64,000 nt of DNA from Agrypnia vestita (lineage: Eukaryota; Arthropoda; Insecta; Trichoptera; Phryganeidae), in assembly GCA_016648135.1 (NCBI GenBank), contig JADDOH010002247.1, positions 1-64,000 of the forward strand, read 5' to 3'. The translations under genes were made by a program, and so were the position numbers. Shown piece by piece: positions 41,917-53,312 of this stretch (positions within the stretch are counted from its first letter, which is position 1; the number at the start of each line of letters is the position of its first letter). The notes beneath the pieces were generated by a model that was not told the DNA's origin, did no database searches, and saw nothing but the letters and a program-made list of their open reading frames with translations.

Positions 41917-44870
41917 TTTTTTTTTTTTTTTTTTATTTTATTTAAAAAGTAATGGAAACCTAAGAGGTTTATGGGTAACATTTACATGATTCAAAATATA
42001 AGAAAATATAATAATATAATTTAGATGCAAAGGAATTTTTTTATATTCGGCTGAGTTTTAATATTTTTGTCACATCTGTTTTGAATTTGTCAGTGGTCAG
42101 TTGTTTGGTTTGTTGTGGCAGGTCATTGTACAGTTTTAGTCCGTTGCAAATTAGTCGGGATTGTCCTGTTTTTGTTTTGGCGTGTGTTATGTGATAGTTT
42201 TGAGCCATTCTAGTGTTGTGTTGGTGTTTTTCGTGTATTTTGTCTAATTTTATATCTTCGTCTTGTATTTCGCCAATTGCTAGTTTGTGAATGATTTTAA
42301 GTGTTTTGATTTTAGTAATGCTTTCGATGTTTAATTGTTGTGTTATACGGTATACAGTTTCAGTTGGTGTCCGGTATTTCAGATCAAAGACCATTTTTAA
42401 TATTTTGTTTTGCTGTCGTTGGAGTCTGTTTAGGTTAGTTTGGTTTCCGGTTCCCCAGAAGGGTATCAAATATCCTATTCTGCTCTTGACGTATGCCTGG
42501 TACATCAGAATTTTTACGATCTTTGGTGTGATTTTGTGTATTTTGTGGAATAGGCTGGTCAGTTTTGTCAGTGAGTCAGTTACTTTGTCCATTTGAAAGG
42601 TCCATTTGAGATGTCTCTCTATGTTGAGTCCTAAGTATTTAGTATTTTCTAGTTCAGTAAGTGTTTCATTATGTATTTTTATGTCCATTTTATGCGTTTT
42701 CCGTTTGGCCTTAAAGTTAATGTAGTTACATTTTTTAGCGTTTAAGGTTAGTATATTTCTTTTTGTCCATTCAGTTAATATGTCTATGTCTTTGTTGATT
42801 TGTTTTGTGGTTTCTATGTCATTATTGTTTTCGTAAAATATTCCGAGGTCGTCCGCATAGAGTAATATTTAGCTGCTCCAGGTCGTTTATGTATATTATA
42901 TAAAGTAATGGTCCTAGGATTGATCCCTGTGGGACACCATAGCTGACATTCATATGTGTACTTGTGGTTTCGTGTAGTGTGGTGTATTGCTTTCTGTCTT
43001 TTAGGTAGCTGTTGAAAATGTTTAGGACGTTGCCAGTGATTCCGATTTTTGATAATTTGTTGACTAGGGTAGTCAGATGTACCGTGTCAAATGCTTTTTT
43101 AAAATCGAAAAAGAGTCCGGTCACGCTTTTCCCTTTGTCAATTTTTGTCTGTAAGTAATTTAATAAGTTTATCATGGCTGTTGTGGTTCCCTTTTTTTCT
43201 TGAAAGCCGTGCTGTGTTTTCGTCAGTATGTTGAGTTTATTCAAGTGTTCGAGTAGTCTTTTGTGTATTACTTTTTCAAATATTTTACTAAATACAGTGA
43301 GGTTTGCTATGGGTCTGTAGTTGCTAGCTTCGTCTTTTTTGCCACTCTTGTGTATTGGGGTTATTCTGGCTATTTTCAACTCATTGGGGAAAATTCCGAG
43401 TTTCATGTGTCTATTTATGAGTCTTGTGATGGTGGGTATTACTGTGTCTTGTATAATTTTGAGTGTTGATGTTTTGATCTTGTCATATCCGGGGGATGCA
43501 TTTTTTTTTTGAGATTTTTTATTATTAGCTTGATTTCTCTGTCTGAGGTACATTGAGGCGTTTGTTTTTGGGTCTTGTGGTGGTGTTGCTTTTTTCGGTT
43601 CGTTGATTTGTGTTGCTAGGTTTTCTCCGACTGTAGAGAAGAAAGTGTTTATGGTTTTCACTATTTCTTGCGGATCTTCTGTGATAGTTCCATCTTCTTT
43701 CTTTATTCTCTTTATGTTTGTTTTTTTAATGTCTGAGTGAGATAAAATGCTATTGATAATTTTCTAGAGTTTTCTGCTGTTACCCTCAGCGTTGTTTAGT
43801 TGCGCACTATAATGATCTTTTTTTGCTTTTTTTATGGATGTTTTTACGTCTTTTTGACAGTAGTTATAATATTTTATAAGTTCGGTGCTATGCATTTCGT
43901 TTTTCATTGTTTTGTATGCTTCGTCTCTTATTTTAATCTTTTGGAAAATGTCTTTTGTCAGCCATCCTTCTTTAATACTGTTTGTATATTTTCTTTTTGT
44001 TGTCTGGGTTGTTTTATTTAACTCTTCATTTATGATGAGTTGTAATTCGGCAAAGGTGTTTATTGTGTTATTTTTTAGTGTTTTTTCGAGGTTTATAATG
44101 AGCTTTTTGTAGTCAGTTAATTTGTTTGTATACTCTTGTTTTCTGCTTCCTGTCGTTGTTGGTATTTCAAATTCAATCTCGATTGATTTATGGTCACTGA
44201 GAGGGGTTTCCGTTAGCTTTAATGTTGGTGGTATTTCGTATGTGATATTTGTAGACACATGGTCTATTATTGTGTTGTCGCCTCGATTGTTTTCTCTGGT
44301 ATAGTTTTGTTCATCTATTTTATTTAATATTTCAAAGTTTTTACTTTTTAGTACATTTTTGTAGTCTTCTACGGATCTGTCTTTTATTTTTAGTAGATTG
44401 ATGTTTGTGTTGCCAATGATAATTGTCTTGTCTTTATTCGGTATGTTTGAAATGTTTTGTTCAAGGTATTGAATATAGTCGCTTTCATTTTCTTTGTTTG
44501 GCTGCCTGTAGATAGCAATGATGCAAATGTTTGGTTTGATGATTTTAATTTTTAATAGATTATTTACGTCTTTGTAGGTTTCCTCTTTATGTACGTCAAA
44601 GTCTAGGTTTTTGTGTACATATATAGAGACCCCTCCGCCTTTTATGTTTCTGCAAGAGTGAACTCCGTTGTAGTTATTAATTTTGTATAACTCAGCTTCA
44701 TATGTTTCTAGCCATGTTTCTATGAGGACGAGTATGTGTGGTATTTTGTTTTGTAGTATTATGTTCAGTTCATCCACTTTTGGCTTGAGGCTTCGGATAT
44801 TTACTCTCAACGATTCACAAGGGACTGATTTCACTTTGAAATGTTTTGGTTTATAATGTCCACTGATAGG
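41917..44870 (-). pseudogene. Near-complete LINE ORF2 (endonuclease plus RT), antisense in AVL9 intron
   Basis: Minus strand, 2.95 kb, poly(A) tail at 41917-41937. The apurinic-type endonuclease domain (44834-about 44130) has VNIRSLKPKVDEL, LVLIETWLETYE, GGGVSIYVHK, AIYRQPNKE, IIGNTNINLL, NTIIDHV and PLSDHKSIEIEF. The usual catalytic GDxN is GNTN here, a likely inactivating change. The RT has ITPIHKSGKKDEASNYRPI, KTQHGFQEKKGTTTAM, FFDFKKAFDTVHLTTL, YGVPQGSILGPLLYI and, in another frame, LLYADDLGIFYEN. Lesions: a TAG at about 43764 inside an otherwise continuous frame, and a one-base frameshift just before YADD at about 42870. ORF1 is missing. Jockey/CR1-like. Plus-strand frames over this stretch are shadows. 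Confidence 0.9.
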
Positions 44871-44888
44871 TTAGTACGAATGCAAATA

Positions 44889-45316
44889 TAACAGTAGAAC
44901 CTATTTAATTCAAAATTCGAGGGACCCAAATAAAAATATTTCGAATTATGCAGAACCCCATTAATTTAAATTTCAAGGTACCAAAAAAAAAGCGAAGCGG
45001 TTGCGAAATTTGCTAAAAATTGTGAAAGTCATTAATTTTGTGAAAAATGTCTGTATTTTTGCATATTTCGAGAAATCATTTTTATAACACAATATTTATT
45101 ACGCTAATATAAAGTTCGCGACATTTCTAGTACCAAAGTACCTGATACGGACATACATATTTGTTATTCTCACTTGGAAAAAATCTAAATATTTATTCAA
45201 AATTAAAAAATGATCGAATTCTGTGTTCTAAAATGTATTGATTTATAGCGCAAAAATTATTTTGAATTAAAAATTACCGGGGATTTCGAATTATTGGTGT
45301 TAATCTACTGTGAAAT
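44889..45316. mobile_element. Small pogo-like inverted-repeat element
   Basis: Left end CAGTAGAACCTATTTAATTC and right end, in reverse complement, CAGTAGATTAACACCAATAA with shared AATTCGAAAT-like subterminal blocks resemble pogo/Tigger termini. The interior has no transposase. A further similar end occurs at about 46800-46868 (ACAGTAAAAACTCGTTAATT in reverse complement), so a second remnant may lie between. Confidence 0.5.
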
Positions 45317-45339
45317 AAAGGCGGTACATTCACTGCAAA

Positions 45340-45565
45340 TGCATATTTCGGCGTTTTTTACGAAAATGTGGGTTTTTATTATTCATTTATATCAGAATGT
45401 ATATGATGGATTGCAATTTTTTTAGGGCGATAACTTAGATAGAACCTTTATTCTTATATAAAAGGAATAAACTAAACATTATTTACAATAATTAAGAAAA
45501 ATATAGGCATTAATCCACAGGCCGCAGCAAAAAAAACCTTTTTAATGTTCCCGGGCGTAGAGTGG
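45340..45565 (-). repeat. Dispersed repeat B, minus strand
   Basis: Reverse-complement partner of 39712-39950. The two lie about 5.4 kb apart, inverted, with the AVL9 exon 40269-40458 and the LINE between them. Confidence 0.65.
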
Positions 45566-46936
45566 TTCGTTTAAAATTTCTATGTAAGCATAACATGTTT
45601 TTTTATACGTATAAAGTTTACTTAATTATCTAGAATCCGTACGTAGGAAATTAAGAAATATTCAATATTAAAAAAGATATCATTTTTGAAACATGCTTAA
45701 ATATTTACGATTTTTGGTCATTTTCAAATGTTGTTTATTCATATAAAAAGATGATTTTAAACGATATATTGTATCTATATTCGCACTTTGAGTCTTCATT
45801 CACTATTAAAAAGCAAAATTTTTTATAAAAAACACGTTAATTATTATTTTAAAATAAAAATTCTTAAGTATGAAAAACGACATCATCAACGTCAAAATGT
45901 GTGTTAGATGCCGTCTGGCCGCGGCAGAGGTCAGTCATGTTTATGTAGCCGAATATTCCTTGTCATTTATTTACTATTCATCGTACTTTTACGCCAAATT
46001 TGACATTTATATGAATTATTATTATATAATACGCTCAAAAGCAATTGATATCTCCCATATATTAAGGTTTTATATAGATTTTCAAACGGTTTCATCCTTT
46101 TTACACTTTGAACATGCGTCACATGTCAGTTTCGGTATTATCCTAATTTCAACATTTGTTCCAGATCATTTGAGGTATCAAGATACACACTGTACACACC
46201 GTGCGCATGCGCGTTCACGTCTACCGTGTATTTATTTCTTGTTTAATATTAACGATATTCATTAAGATTTTAAAAGTATTTCAGAATTATTAATATGTTT
46301 TTTTAAATTCTATACAGTAAGTAATAATTGGACGTAAATAAAATACGGGAATTTGTCGATAGATAAAATAATACATTTTGATATACGCAGTACATTCGTG
46401 GGGCTAGGTAATTGTTTTGTTATTGTCATATTACGATATGCATTGATTTAAAAAGGATTTCAGAATTATTACTATGATTCTTAAATTATTTACAGAAAAT
46501 AATAAGTCGACTCAAATAATATAAGATCATTTGTCTAAAGTTAAATAAGTAAATATTTTGATACGTGAGGTGCTTCTGCGGGGATGCCTGACGCGGACGA
46601 AAGCGAAGAATATATGACCATCTCTTTCTATCAAAACCTTACTGTTTTAGCAACGTATGTACCATAAATATGTAACGAACGTGTAATTTTTATTCGATTT
46701 GCGCTCAGATGACATTCGCGCACGGCTTGAAAACACATGATCTATCAATGTAATTTGACAGATACGCTTGTTTATGAATCGGCTGTCCCGCCTTAACATG
46801 TGGATTTTAAAATTTTTGAATTTTGACAAGTTTCGAATTATCAGGGTTTGAATTAACGAGTTTTTACTGTATTTTGTATTAATTATATTTATCTTATCTA
46901 TGTATTTAATTTGCAACAATCTTTTTAATATTTCAG
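45566..46936 (+). other. AVL9 intron, right part
   Basis: AT-rich. A 131-residue plus frame (45870-46265) has no recognisable motif. A pogo-like terminal end lies at about 46800-46868. It ends in the acceptor TTTTTAATATTTCAG at 46936. Confidence 0.5.
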
Positions 46937-47670
46937 ATTGTCTCGACCGATGTCTCCAACGCCCCCTACCTTTCCAACTGGTGAAAATAATTTAGTATCT
47001 TCTGAAAATACGAATAACTTAAATGAAATTGATATTCAACAGAATGGTACCTTTCTTGAAATTGAACAAATATTTTTTGGAAAGGATATTGTGGACAACG
47101 AGGGAGATAATTGTAACACTTTTACAATTGAAAGAGAAAAAATAGAAGAGAGATTAGGTGATGACAGAACAAATATAATTGGTGAAAGAGAAAAGTGTCA
47201 CAGTGTTGGTGAAAAATATAAACCTGCAAAAACCTTACCCGAATCACATTCAACTCCATCCATGGTGAGGGAAATGAGTGTTAATGGTCTGGCACACTTA
47301 GCTGGTGATGCAGAATTTTCTGAATTTGGTCTTCCTCTAAAATTGTTTTCGGAGGGTTATCTGTGTTTACCATATTTGTCTCTTCAATACATGGATCTGT
47401 TATCAGATCCGGCTGTCAAAGGGTTTTTAATAGGTGCATCAAATGTTCTTTTCAAACAAAAGCGGCAACTATTTGATGTGCTGGTTGAAACAAGCGATTT
47501 CCGAATTGAAACAGCTGATTTTGCTTTAAGAAGACAACTCCAGTTAAGTACAGAAGATCTTAGATTTGCCGACCATTTAGTAAGACATGGTTCTTTACAA
47601 GGAGACGCATGGATACGAGACCAATTTGCTGGATATTTATTATGTCTTCTAAGAACTTCTTTGCTACCAG
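46937..47670 (+). CDS. Avl9: AVL9, large central exon
   Basis: Acceptor TTTAATATTTCAG and donor CCAG|GTATGT bound a 734-bp exon. The first 110 codons or so (LSRPMSPTPPTFPTG onward) are acidic, polar and low-complexity, the variable linker of AVL9. From about 47290 the conserved half follows: LAGDAEFSEFGLPLKLFSEG, YLCLPYLSLQYMDLLSDPAV, GASNVLFKQKRQLFDVLVE, LQLSTEDLRFADHLVRH and DAWIRDQFAGYLLCLLRTSL. These match AVL9 block by block (YLCLPY, GATNxLF, DLRFADYLVRH, EWIRAQF in the human protein). The exon enters with one base of a split codon and leaves with one base in phase 1. The protein is a DENN-family trafficking factor, cytosolic and peripherally membrane-associated. No frameshift or stop is present, so the gene looks intact. 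Confidence 0.93.
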
Positions 47671-49070
47671 GTATGTATTTAGCCTTTTTTCTTTGCTAGA
47701 ATCGCCGACTTGTAAGGCTACCTTCTAAATACATAGATATGTTGGTGTATAATACGCATAAATGTATTAGTGACCGGCCGTCCTGCGATTGGGTGAAATG
47801 CACGATTGCGTGATGGAATTGGAAGTCACAGTGACAGTACATTGAATTTGGAAGTGACCAATACGGTGACCGTAATATCTGATTTCATGAAATTAAGAAA
47901 AGCATTAGGATCGATCGTGTGTCACTACACCGCTCGGTAAAAAAATAATATTTTGTTCCGATAAAGTGAACTTGAGTATATCTTTAATTATTCTAGTGCC
48001 TTTTAAAATGTTACTTCAAGTTCTGGTTTGATGTGAAATGAAATTTAATTTTTTGTATTGATTTTAAAATAATATCTATTCTTTTAATATATTCAAGTAA
48101 ATAATTAGTCAATTATATAAAAAGGGTTGAAAAAAAACACACAAAAATTGTAAGTAAACAAACCAACAGAATTTGCAATAATTTTAATAAACTTAAAATA
48201 AATCATTTACTTTGTAATATTATTGAAAAAAGCCACCTTAAGAGTCCATGCAGTCATATAAAGGCCCAAAAAGTGGAGCAATTTTCTTCCTTTTTAACCT
48301 TTTTAAAACATCATAGGTCTGGTAATTTAGTAATTGATTATATAATTTAGTTTGTGTAATTTTAAGGAACCTGGCGAATAAATTTAATATGAGATCTTTC
48401 CATACAAAAATGTAATAAAAAACGCTTGAGACGATATGAGAAAAGGAGTGAATTTCACTCACTTTACCAGACCATCGATCTCCTTAAGAGGCCCAAGTAT
48501 ACGAATTTCGTATTTGATCTCGATTTTGCTAAATTTAACGTAAACTTATTAAATCATTTTGCAAAACCAATAACAGCTAAACAGGCTTTTAATCAATTTT
48601 ATTATGATAGATCCATTTACTCTTGAAGCATTTCCTTAAAAAAATATGAACAAATATATTGTTGTAACATCAAAAAAATTATAACCCTGAAACACTATTT
48701 TAGTTTTCATGCAATAGAGTTATTTTTAATCTTACTCTCGTAAATTTTTAAATAAAGCCCAAATATTTTATTTACAAATTGATTTATACAGTTTGAAGAA
48801 GAAGTGGTGCTATTCAAACATTAATATTTTTCGACAAGTTGTTGAATATATCGTTTTAAAAAAGACAAAAATTAAACGTTCTGTTTCCTATATTGCAGTA
48901 TCCATAAAACCATTAAAATATTTTCATCAACAAAAACCAAAAAAATAAAATCAATTATTTTAATTAAATTTTACATGCGGACTAAGAAAATTTCACTGTT
49001 ATTAATATAAAAATATTCAAAAAATTATACCTCATACTCAAGAATTCAAATGAATTAAATCGTATATTCT
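47671..49070 (+). other. AVL9 intron, left part, nothing recognised
   Basis: Start of the 4.9-kb intron 47671-52542. Frames at 48238-48462 (minus) and 48426-48626 (plus) have no firm motif. The plus one contains SEFHSLYQTI, vaguely like a PIF transposase start, too weak to call. Confidence 0.4.
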
Positions 49071-49081
49071 GTTATGGCCGT

Positions 49082-49135
49082 GCGCGACGCGCTGGGCGCG
49101 GGGGGCCGCGGCGCGCCGCGCGCCCGGCGGCCGCG
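49082..49135. repeat. Extremely GC-rich tract
   Basis: About 54 bases of almost pure G and C (GCGCGGGGGGCCGCGGCGCG and onward) in an AT-rich intron, just outside the hAT element boundary. No function recognised. Confidence 0.7.
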
Positions 49136-49180
49136 GTGTTATAATTTTTGCTATAATTCGTTCGTTCTACGTGGCCAAAC

Positions 49181-50087
49181 CTAGTGATGGGCCGAGTCAT
49201 ATTCTTTCTAACTTGAGTACCTCGAGCTGAAATGTTGGCCGGCTCGAGTCGCAACTCGACTTTACTCGGTGAATATTTGAGAGTTGAGACTGCCAGATCG
49301 TTAGGTACGAATGCCATATTACTGAACGGGTACATCTTACATATACTCAACTCGATGTCGCAAACTCAGTAGTCAATCAACTCGAGTCAAATAAAGTTTT
49401 AGAAAAATAATATAAATAAGGAAAGATAAGGATAAATAATAGATTTATGTATTAATAAAGAGATAAGTACTCAACAATATGTTTTTCCTTCAAGTGATTT
49501 ACTAATGTGGAGGTGTTACCTATATCTTTATAATTACAGGCACATTTGACTATGTTGTCATTATTATTTTTGGAAAAAAACTCCCATGCGATGCTCTTAT
49601 TCTTTTCAGGGGGCATATTAACTGCAAATACGCATCACTATTACTATAATATATTTGAGGAAAATTAAACGCGGGTAATTAATAATTACGCAAATCACTT
49701 ACAACGGTCATGGTCACTAGAAAATTAATAAATGACCCGAGCGGCGCGCGGCGCTCGAGAGCTGAAGCGGCATCGTTCAAATGTTCGAGCCAACCGAGTT
49801 GATGGGAAAAGCAACCTCGAGCAAACAAACACGAGTCAACTCGCTATCTCGAGTTTGTTTGAACGATACAATCGTGGACGGTGCCAGTCACGCCGCTCGG
49901 CTGGGCTCGGTACTATAACCGAGTCGGGCCGAGCGACGCGCGGCGCGGTCCTTGCTGTCCGCGGTCGTGTCGTTTAAACCAGCGAGGTAACTCGGTTTGC
50001 TGGAAACGCAACTCGGTTTGACTTGTTGACAATATAACTCGAGTTACTCGGTTAAATTAACTTGAGTCGCCCATCGCTATCATCTCA
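49181..50087 (-). mobile_element. hAT-type element, about 0.9 kb
   Basis: Left end TAGTGATGGGCCGAGTC and right end, in reverse complement, TAGCGATGGGCGACTCAAG are hAT-like inverted termini. Subterminal regions are full of CTCGAG and ACTCG motifs in both directions. Inside is a minus-strand BED zinc-finger frame (49452-49616), the N-terminal DNA-binding module of hAT transposases. The dimerisation and catalytic part is missing. No clear 8-bp target duplication was found. Confidence 0.75.
49452..49616 (-). CDS. BED zinc-finger remnant of a hAT transposase
   Basis: A 54-residue frame begins MPPEKNKSIAWEFFSKN. It then shows KCACNYKDIGNTSTLVNHLK and EKH: aromatic W-x-FF, two cysteines (C-x-C), T-S-x-L and H-x4-H, the layout of a BED finger (usually C-x2-C, H-x3-5-H). 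The C-x-C spacing is one residue short, so zinc binding may be weakened. The frame then stops at VEYLSLY. It would be a lone DNA-binding module if translated. No host exon junction is visible, so a transposon remnant is the likelier reading. Confidence 0.6.
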   Translation of the reverse strand: MPPEKNKSIAWEFFSKNNNDNIVKCACNYKDIGNTSTLVNHLKEKHIVEYLSLY

Positions 50088-50442
50088 GCGATATCAAAAT
50101 TGTTTTATATATGTTATGACGTTTGGTTTAATCGTTAGGATGACCGACCAACCGTCATTCACTGACTAGCCTCATCAGAGAAAAATGAACTCCTAAAATT
50201 TGCCAGGGTCAGAGCCGACGGCCATTCCCAGATAGAATAGGTTTCGGATCGCATAACAAAAGAATGAATGACCTACACAATAATAAATGTCTGTTCAACG
50301 AGAAGGAAGGTTCACAATATGAATACTCGAAATTTTAATAATCTAGGTTGACATTTATTATTCCCATTTATCCCTCATTGTTACAAATTATAACCCAAAT
50401 AGATCCTGTATCATGTGCAATGTGCAAAATACAATTGTTTAA

Positions 50443-51634
50443 GGGGGTATTCTAGTCTAGAGGCACGAATTTTGGGTGTTTTATAGAGCTTTGTAAAAAA
50501 GAAACAAATAATATTTTTGGTATACATTTTTTTATGATTCGTTTATTTATATTTTAAGAATAAATCAATAATAAAAAATTCAAAACTTAAAAAGTTATCG
50601 GCTGGTAAAGTGGGGGGTCCAAAAAAAAAGGGATGTCCTGGCGGACATGGTTCCAACCCTTGTGATCATCTGAAACAAAAAATTCTAACGGATTCTTAAT
50701 TAGCAAAGATGTCGCTATCGCCCCTACCTCGGAGAAATAAAAATAAAAATAAATTAAAAATGGCGGTCGTTTGAAAAAAAAACACATTTTTTGCATTTTT
50801 TTTAACAGTTAAATTTTTTTTTTACTAGTAAAAATAAAAATTTCGACTTTAATCTGGTAGGAGCTACAGAGAACTTGAGATATCATGTCCGCCAGCTTGA
50901 AAAATGTTCTAGAAAAACTCATTTAAAGTTTTGAGTAAAGTTTCAGTACAGTATACTTGCATATTTTTAATCGGCGATTCCTGCTTCATACAATGGACCT
51001 TTCTCCACTTCAAAATGTTCGTTCTCTGAAGTTCTTTCTTGTAGACAAGCAGCATTTGAAGCATCTGAAGCTCGGATTTCAGAGCGTTCGATCTGAACTT
51101 CGTGTCGTTTCCCAGCGAACGCATGGGCTTCTGGACCAATTGTGATTCCCATAACGTTTAGTATTTTTAGAATGGGTATAAAACCTTCATTGAAAATACT
51201 AACAGCGAGAAAAATAGCAATTTCAATGGTCCGCGTTCCTGCATTATGTGTTTCAGAGCAAAAGTCCATATTAAAGAATTCAACGATTTTTATATTTTGA
51301 CGTATAACGAAAATGTTATATTTTGCGTACATGTAGAACGAAAAGATTTCAAAAAAATACGTTAATATGACCTTCAGTTAAATATACGTTATTTAGGTAT
51401 AGTATATAAGAAAGGTTTTATGAGGTAATCCATCTGCAGGTAGTCGGCAACGTCGCCCCCTCTATTGTTCGATTTGTTCCGGTTACTTTCCGTGCCATCG
51501 AAATCGCTGTATCTCGGTAAATAATTGGAATTTTGAAAAATTCCTTTGAGGACATAATTCTGAATGTCTAAACTTACGAAATATACAAAAAAAAATTTTT
51601 TGATTTTTTAAAATTTCTAGACTAGAATACCCCC
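50443..51634 (-). mobile_element. TTAA-flanked transposon, 1.19 kb, in AVL9 intron
   Basis: Both ends read GGGGGTATTCTAGTCTAGA inward from TTAA (50439-50442 and 51635-51638), an exact inverted repeat of 19 bp with a TTAA target as in Kolobok and piggyBac elements. The minus frame 51332-50967 (121 residues) includes FCSETHNAGTRTIEIAIFLA, then IFNEGFIPILKILNVMGITI, GPEA and LYEAGIAD. This resembles the C-terminal end of a transposase-like protein common in insect genomes (Mutator-like transposase domain, from memory). The N-terminal part is missing. Confidence 0.75.
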
Positions 51635-51638
51635 TTAA

Positions 51639-52542
51639 ATCCATAGTTTAAAATTATAGGCAATTACATCTAATAACCCTTCTTGACGTCTTCATGGTGC
51701 AACAATGTTGATCTTAAAATATCTTGTGACTTTACAACAGAGAACCTTCCCTGGGCAAACAACAATTTACGTGGATACTCGTCTGGCCTTGCGAGCTGTG
51801 GTCGAATTACTTGAAACAGTCTGCCCGCCCTTGATAAGTGGAAACCATGCCGGAGAAAGTCTGGCATGGCTCCAGTTGATGCCCCGAGATCCCGCATGAT
51901 CCTGGGATATATGAACGCGACCGCTCGCCGCGTGCATCAAATCCACTGCACCATGACGAGGCAAGGTTATCCGGTCGCAAGACGCTGCCGATCCTCTGGG
52001 TCAGGATCTAGCTTCCTCCTGCCCGGACTCCAACTCCATCAAAATTTCGGGGCCATCCACCAACCCTTATGTGGGCCCATGTCTCCACTTCGTGGCCATC
52101 GCCACCGTAGGGTCCCTAATCAATTTATAATATATTAGAACATGCACAGTTGATTTATAATTTACTAATATGTTGGTTCAAGTTTCTAAATTCAGGTTTA
52201 CTTCCCACCCGGGGACAATCGTTCAACTCAACGCTATGGGTTCCAAATTGCAAATGCGCAATGTTCTATGCTTTACTCAACTTGGGGTATTAGCGACCCC
52301 TTGTTCATGAATGCGCGCTATTCAACACTACCGCCCGGGGTCAATTGTTGCATCATGCAATTGTCATATTATATTTCTTTCGGATCCGAGTAATTGCATT
52401 AATCTTTTACGGAACCTGATTATGTCACACTACTATGTGACAATGTATATTTAGATATATTTTGTCAAAATGTTTCTTTCAACGGTACTGTGTATAAATG
52501 AATAGGTAAATTCAAAAAATTATCATAATATTTTTTTTGTAG
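51639..52542 (+). other. AVL9 intron, right part, unassigned
   Basis: Balanced-composition stretch at 51670-52130 with short frames on both strands but no motif recognised; possibly an old retroelement piece. It ends in the acceptor TTTTTTTTGTAG at 52542. Confidence 0.4.
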
Positions 52543-52726
52543 ATGGAAGCAGAGAAATAGATAACTTCAATGCTTCATTTCTGTGTGCTTTCAAAACAAC
52601 AGAGGCTTACCAAGACTGGATAACTAGTGCTGAAAGAGGAGGTGATGATCTCTTCACAAATATGTCTGCAGGTCACCCTTTTGCTGGACAGCTTTCAGTT
52701 ACTGATATGAAACTCAGATTAGCACA
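52543..52726 (+). CDS. Avl9: AVL9, penultimate exon
   Basis: Acceptor TTTTTTTTGTAG and donor CA|GTGAGT. With the G carried over from the previous exon it reads DGSREIDNFNASFLCAFKTT, EAYQDWITSAE, then GHPFAGQLSVTDMKLRLA. It aligns with AVL9 residues of the type FVTAWKNTHNYRVW and NPNHPFQGQYSVSDMKLR. The exon ends with two bases (phase 2), fitting the C at 52841 to give histidine (LRLAH). Confidence 0.92.
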
Positions 52727-52840
52727 GTGAGTATAAAGATACATACCTCAAAAATTTTAATTAAAATAAACTTTAGTTAATACAGTCAAATGCTTATGTT
52801 GCCCTAGTGTTTTATTGTATTATTATATTTATGGTTACAG

Positions 52841-53312
52841 CACAATGTCCAGCACGGAGAGCGGCAGGAAAGTAACACAAGCCGTGGTGAGCACCGGGCG
52901 TGCCGTAGCCTCAACCTCGCGGGTTGTGGGTGGGGCACTTTCTCAAGCTAAGGGTGCCCTCTCGGTCTGGTGGAGTACACTTACCACTCCGAGTCCTGTT
53001 GGGGAAAACCCACCCGCAACAGATCCCGATTTTGAGGTTCTGGAAGCTATTCCACAAGACAGTCAAATTACAGAAGACACTGTCAGAAAAATTGAATCAG
53101 TTTCTATTGTAAATGATTGCAACCAATTAGTAAAAGAAAATCCTGAAACAATTCAAATTCACTGTGCAACAGACATCGAGCGAAGTTCTGATGCCGAAGA
53201 AGCCATTGAAAGTATGGAGACAAGTAACAGTAAGAATCAAACAAATTCAAACACGAATAGTATGAGTATACAAATTTCGAGTACGGTTGATAATTCAGTG
53301 CTTAAAATATAG
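52841..53312 (+). CDS. Avl9: AVL9, last coding exon
   Basis: After a 114-bp intron with acceptor ATGGTTACAG the frame reads TMSSTESGRKVTQAVVSTGR, then VVGGALSQAKGALSVWWSTL, the conserved AVL9 C-terminal signature (GGAFSSAKTAMSSWLST in the human protein). A polar, acidic tail of about 100 residues follows, ending in VDNSVLKI and TAG at 53310. The tail is longer than in vertebrates and is probably disordered. A more upstream ATG seen in this frame lies in the intron and is not the start. Confidence 0.92.

Noticed and set aside
43263..44304. Several plus-strand frames of 60-75 residues
   Set aside because: They are the complement of the LINE endonuclease and RT coding frames on the minus strand.
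48426..48626. PIF transposase N-terminus in an AVL9 intron
   Set aside because: Only SEFHSLY is suggestive; no basic stretch before it, no termini with a TWA target nearby.
49072..49350. 92-residue minus frame ending in an R/P/G-rich tail
   Set aside because: The tail is the extreme GC tract and the rest is hAT terminal sequence; no domain.
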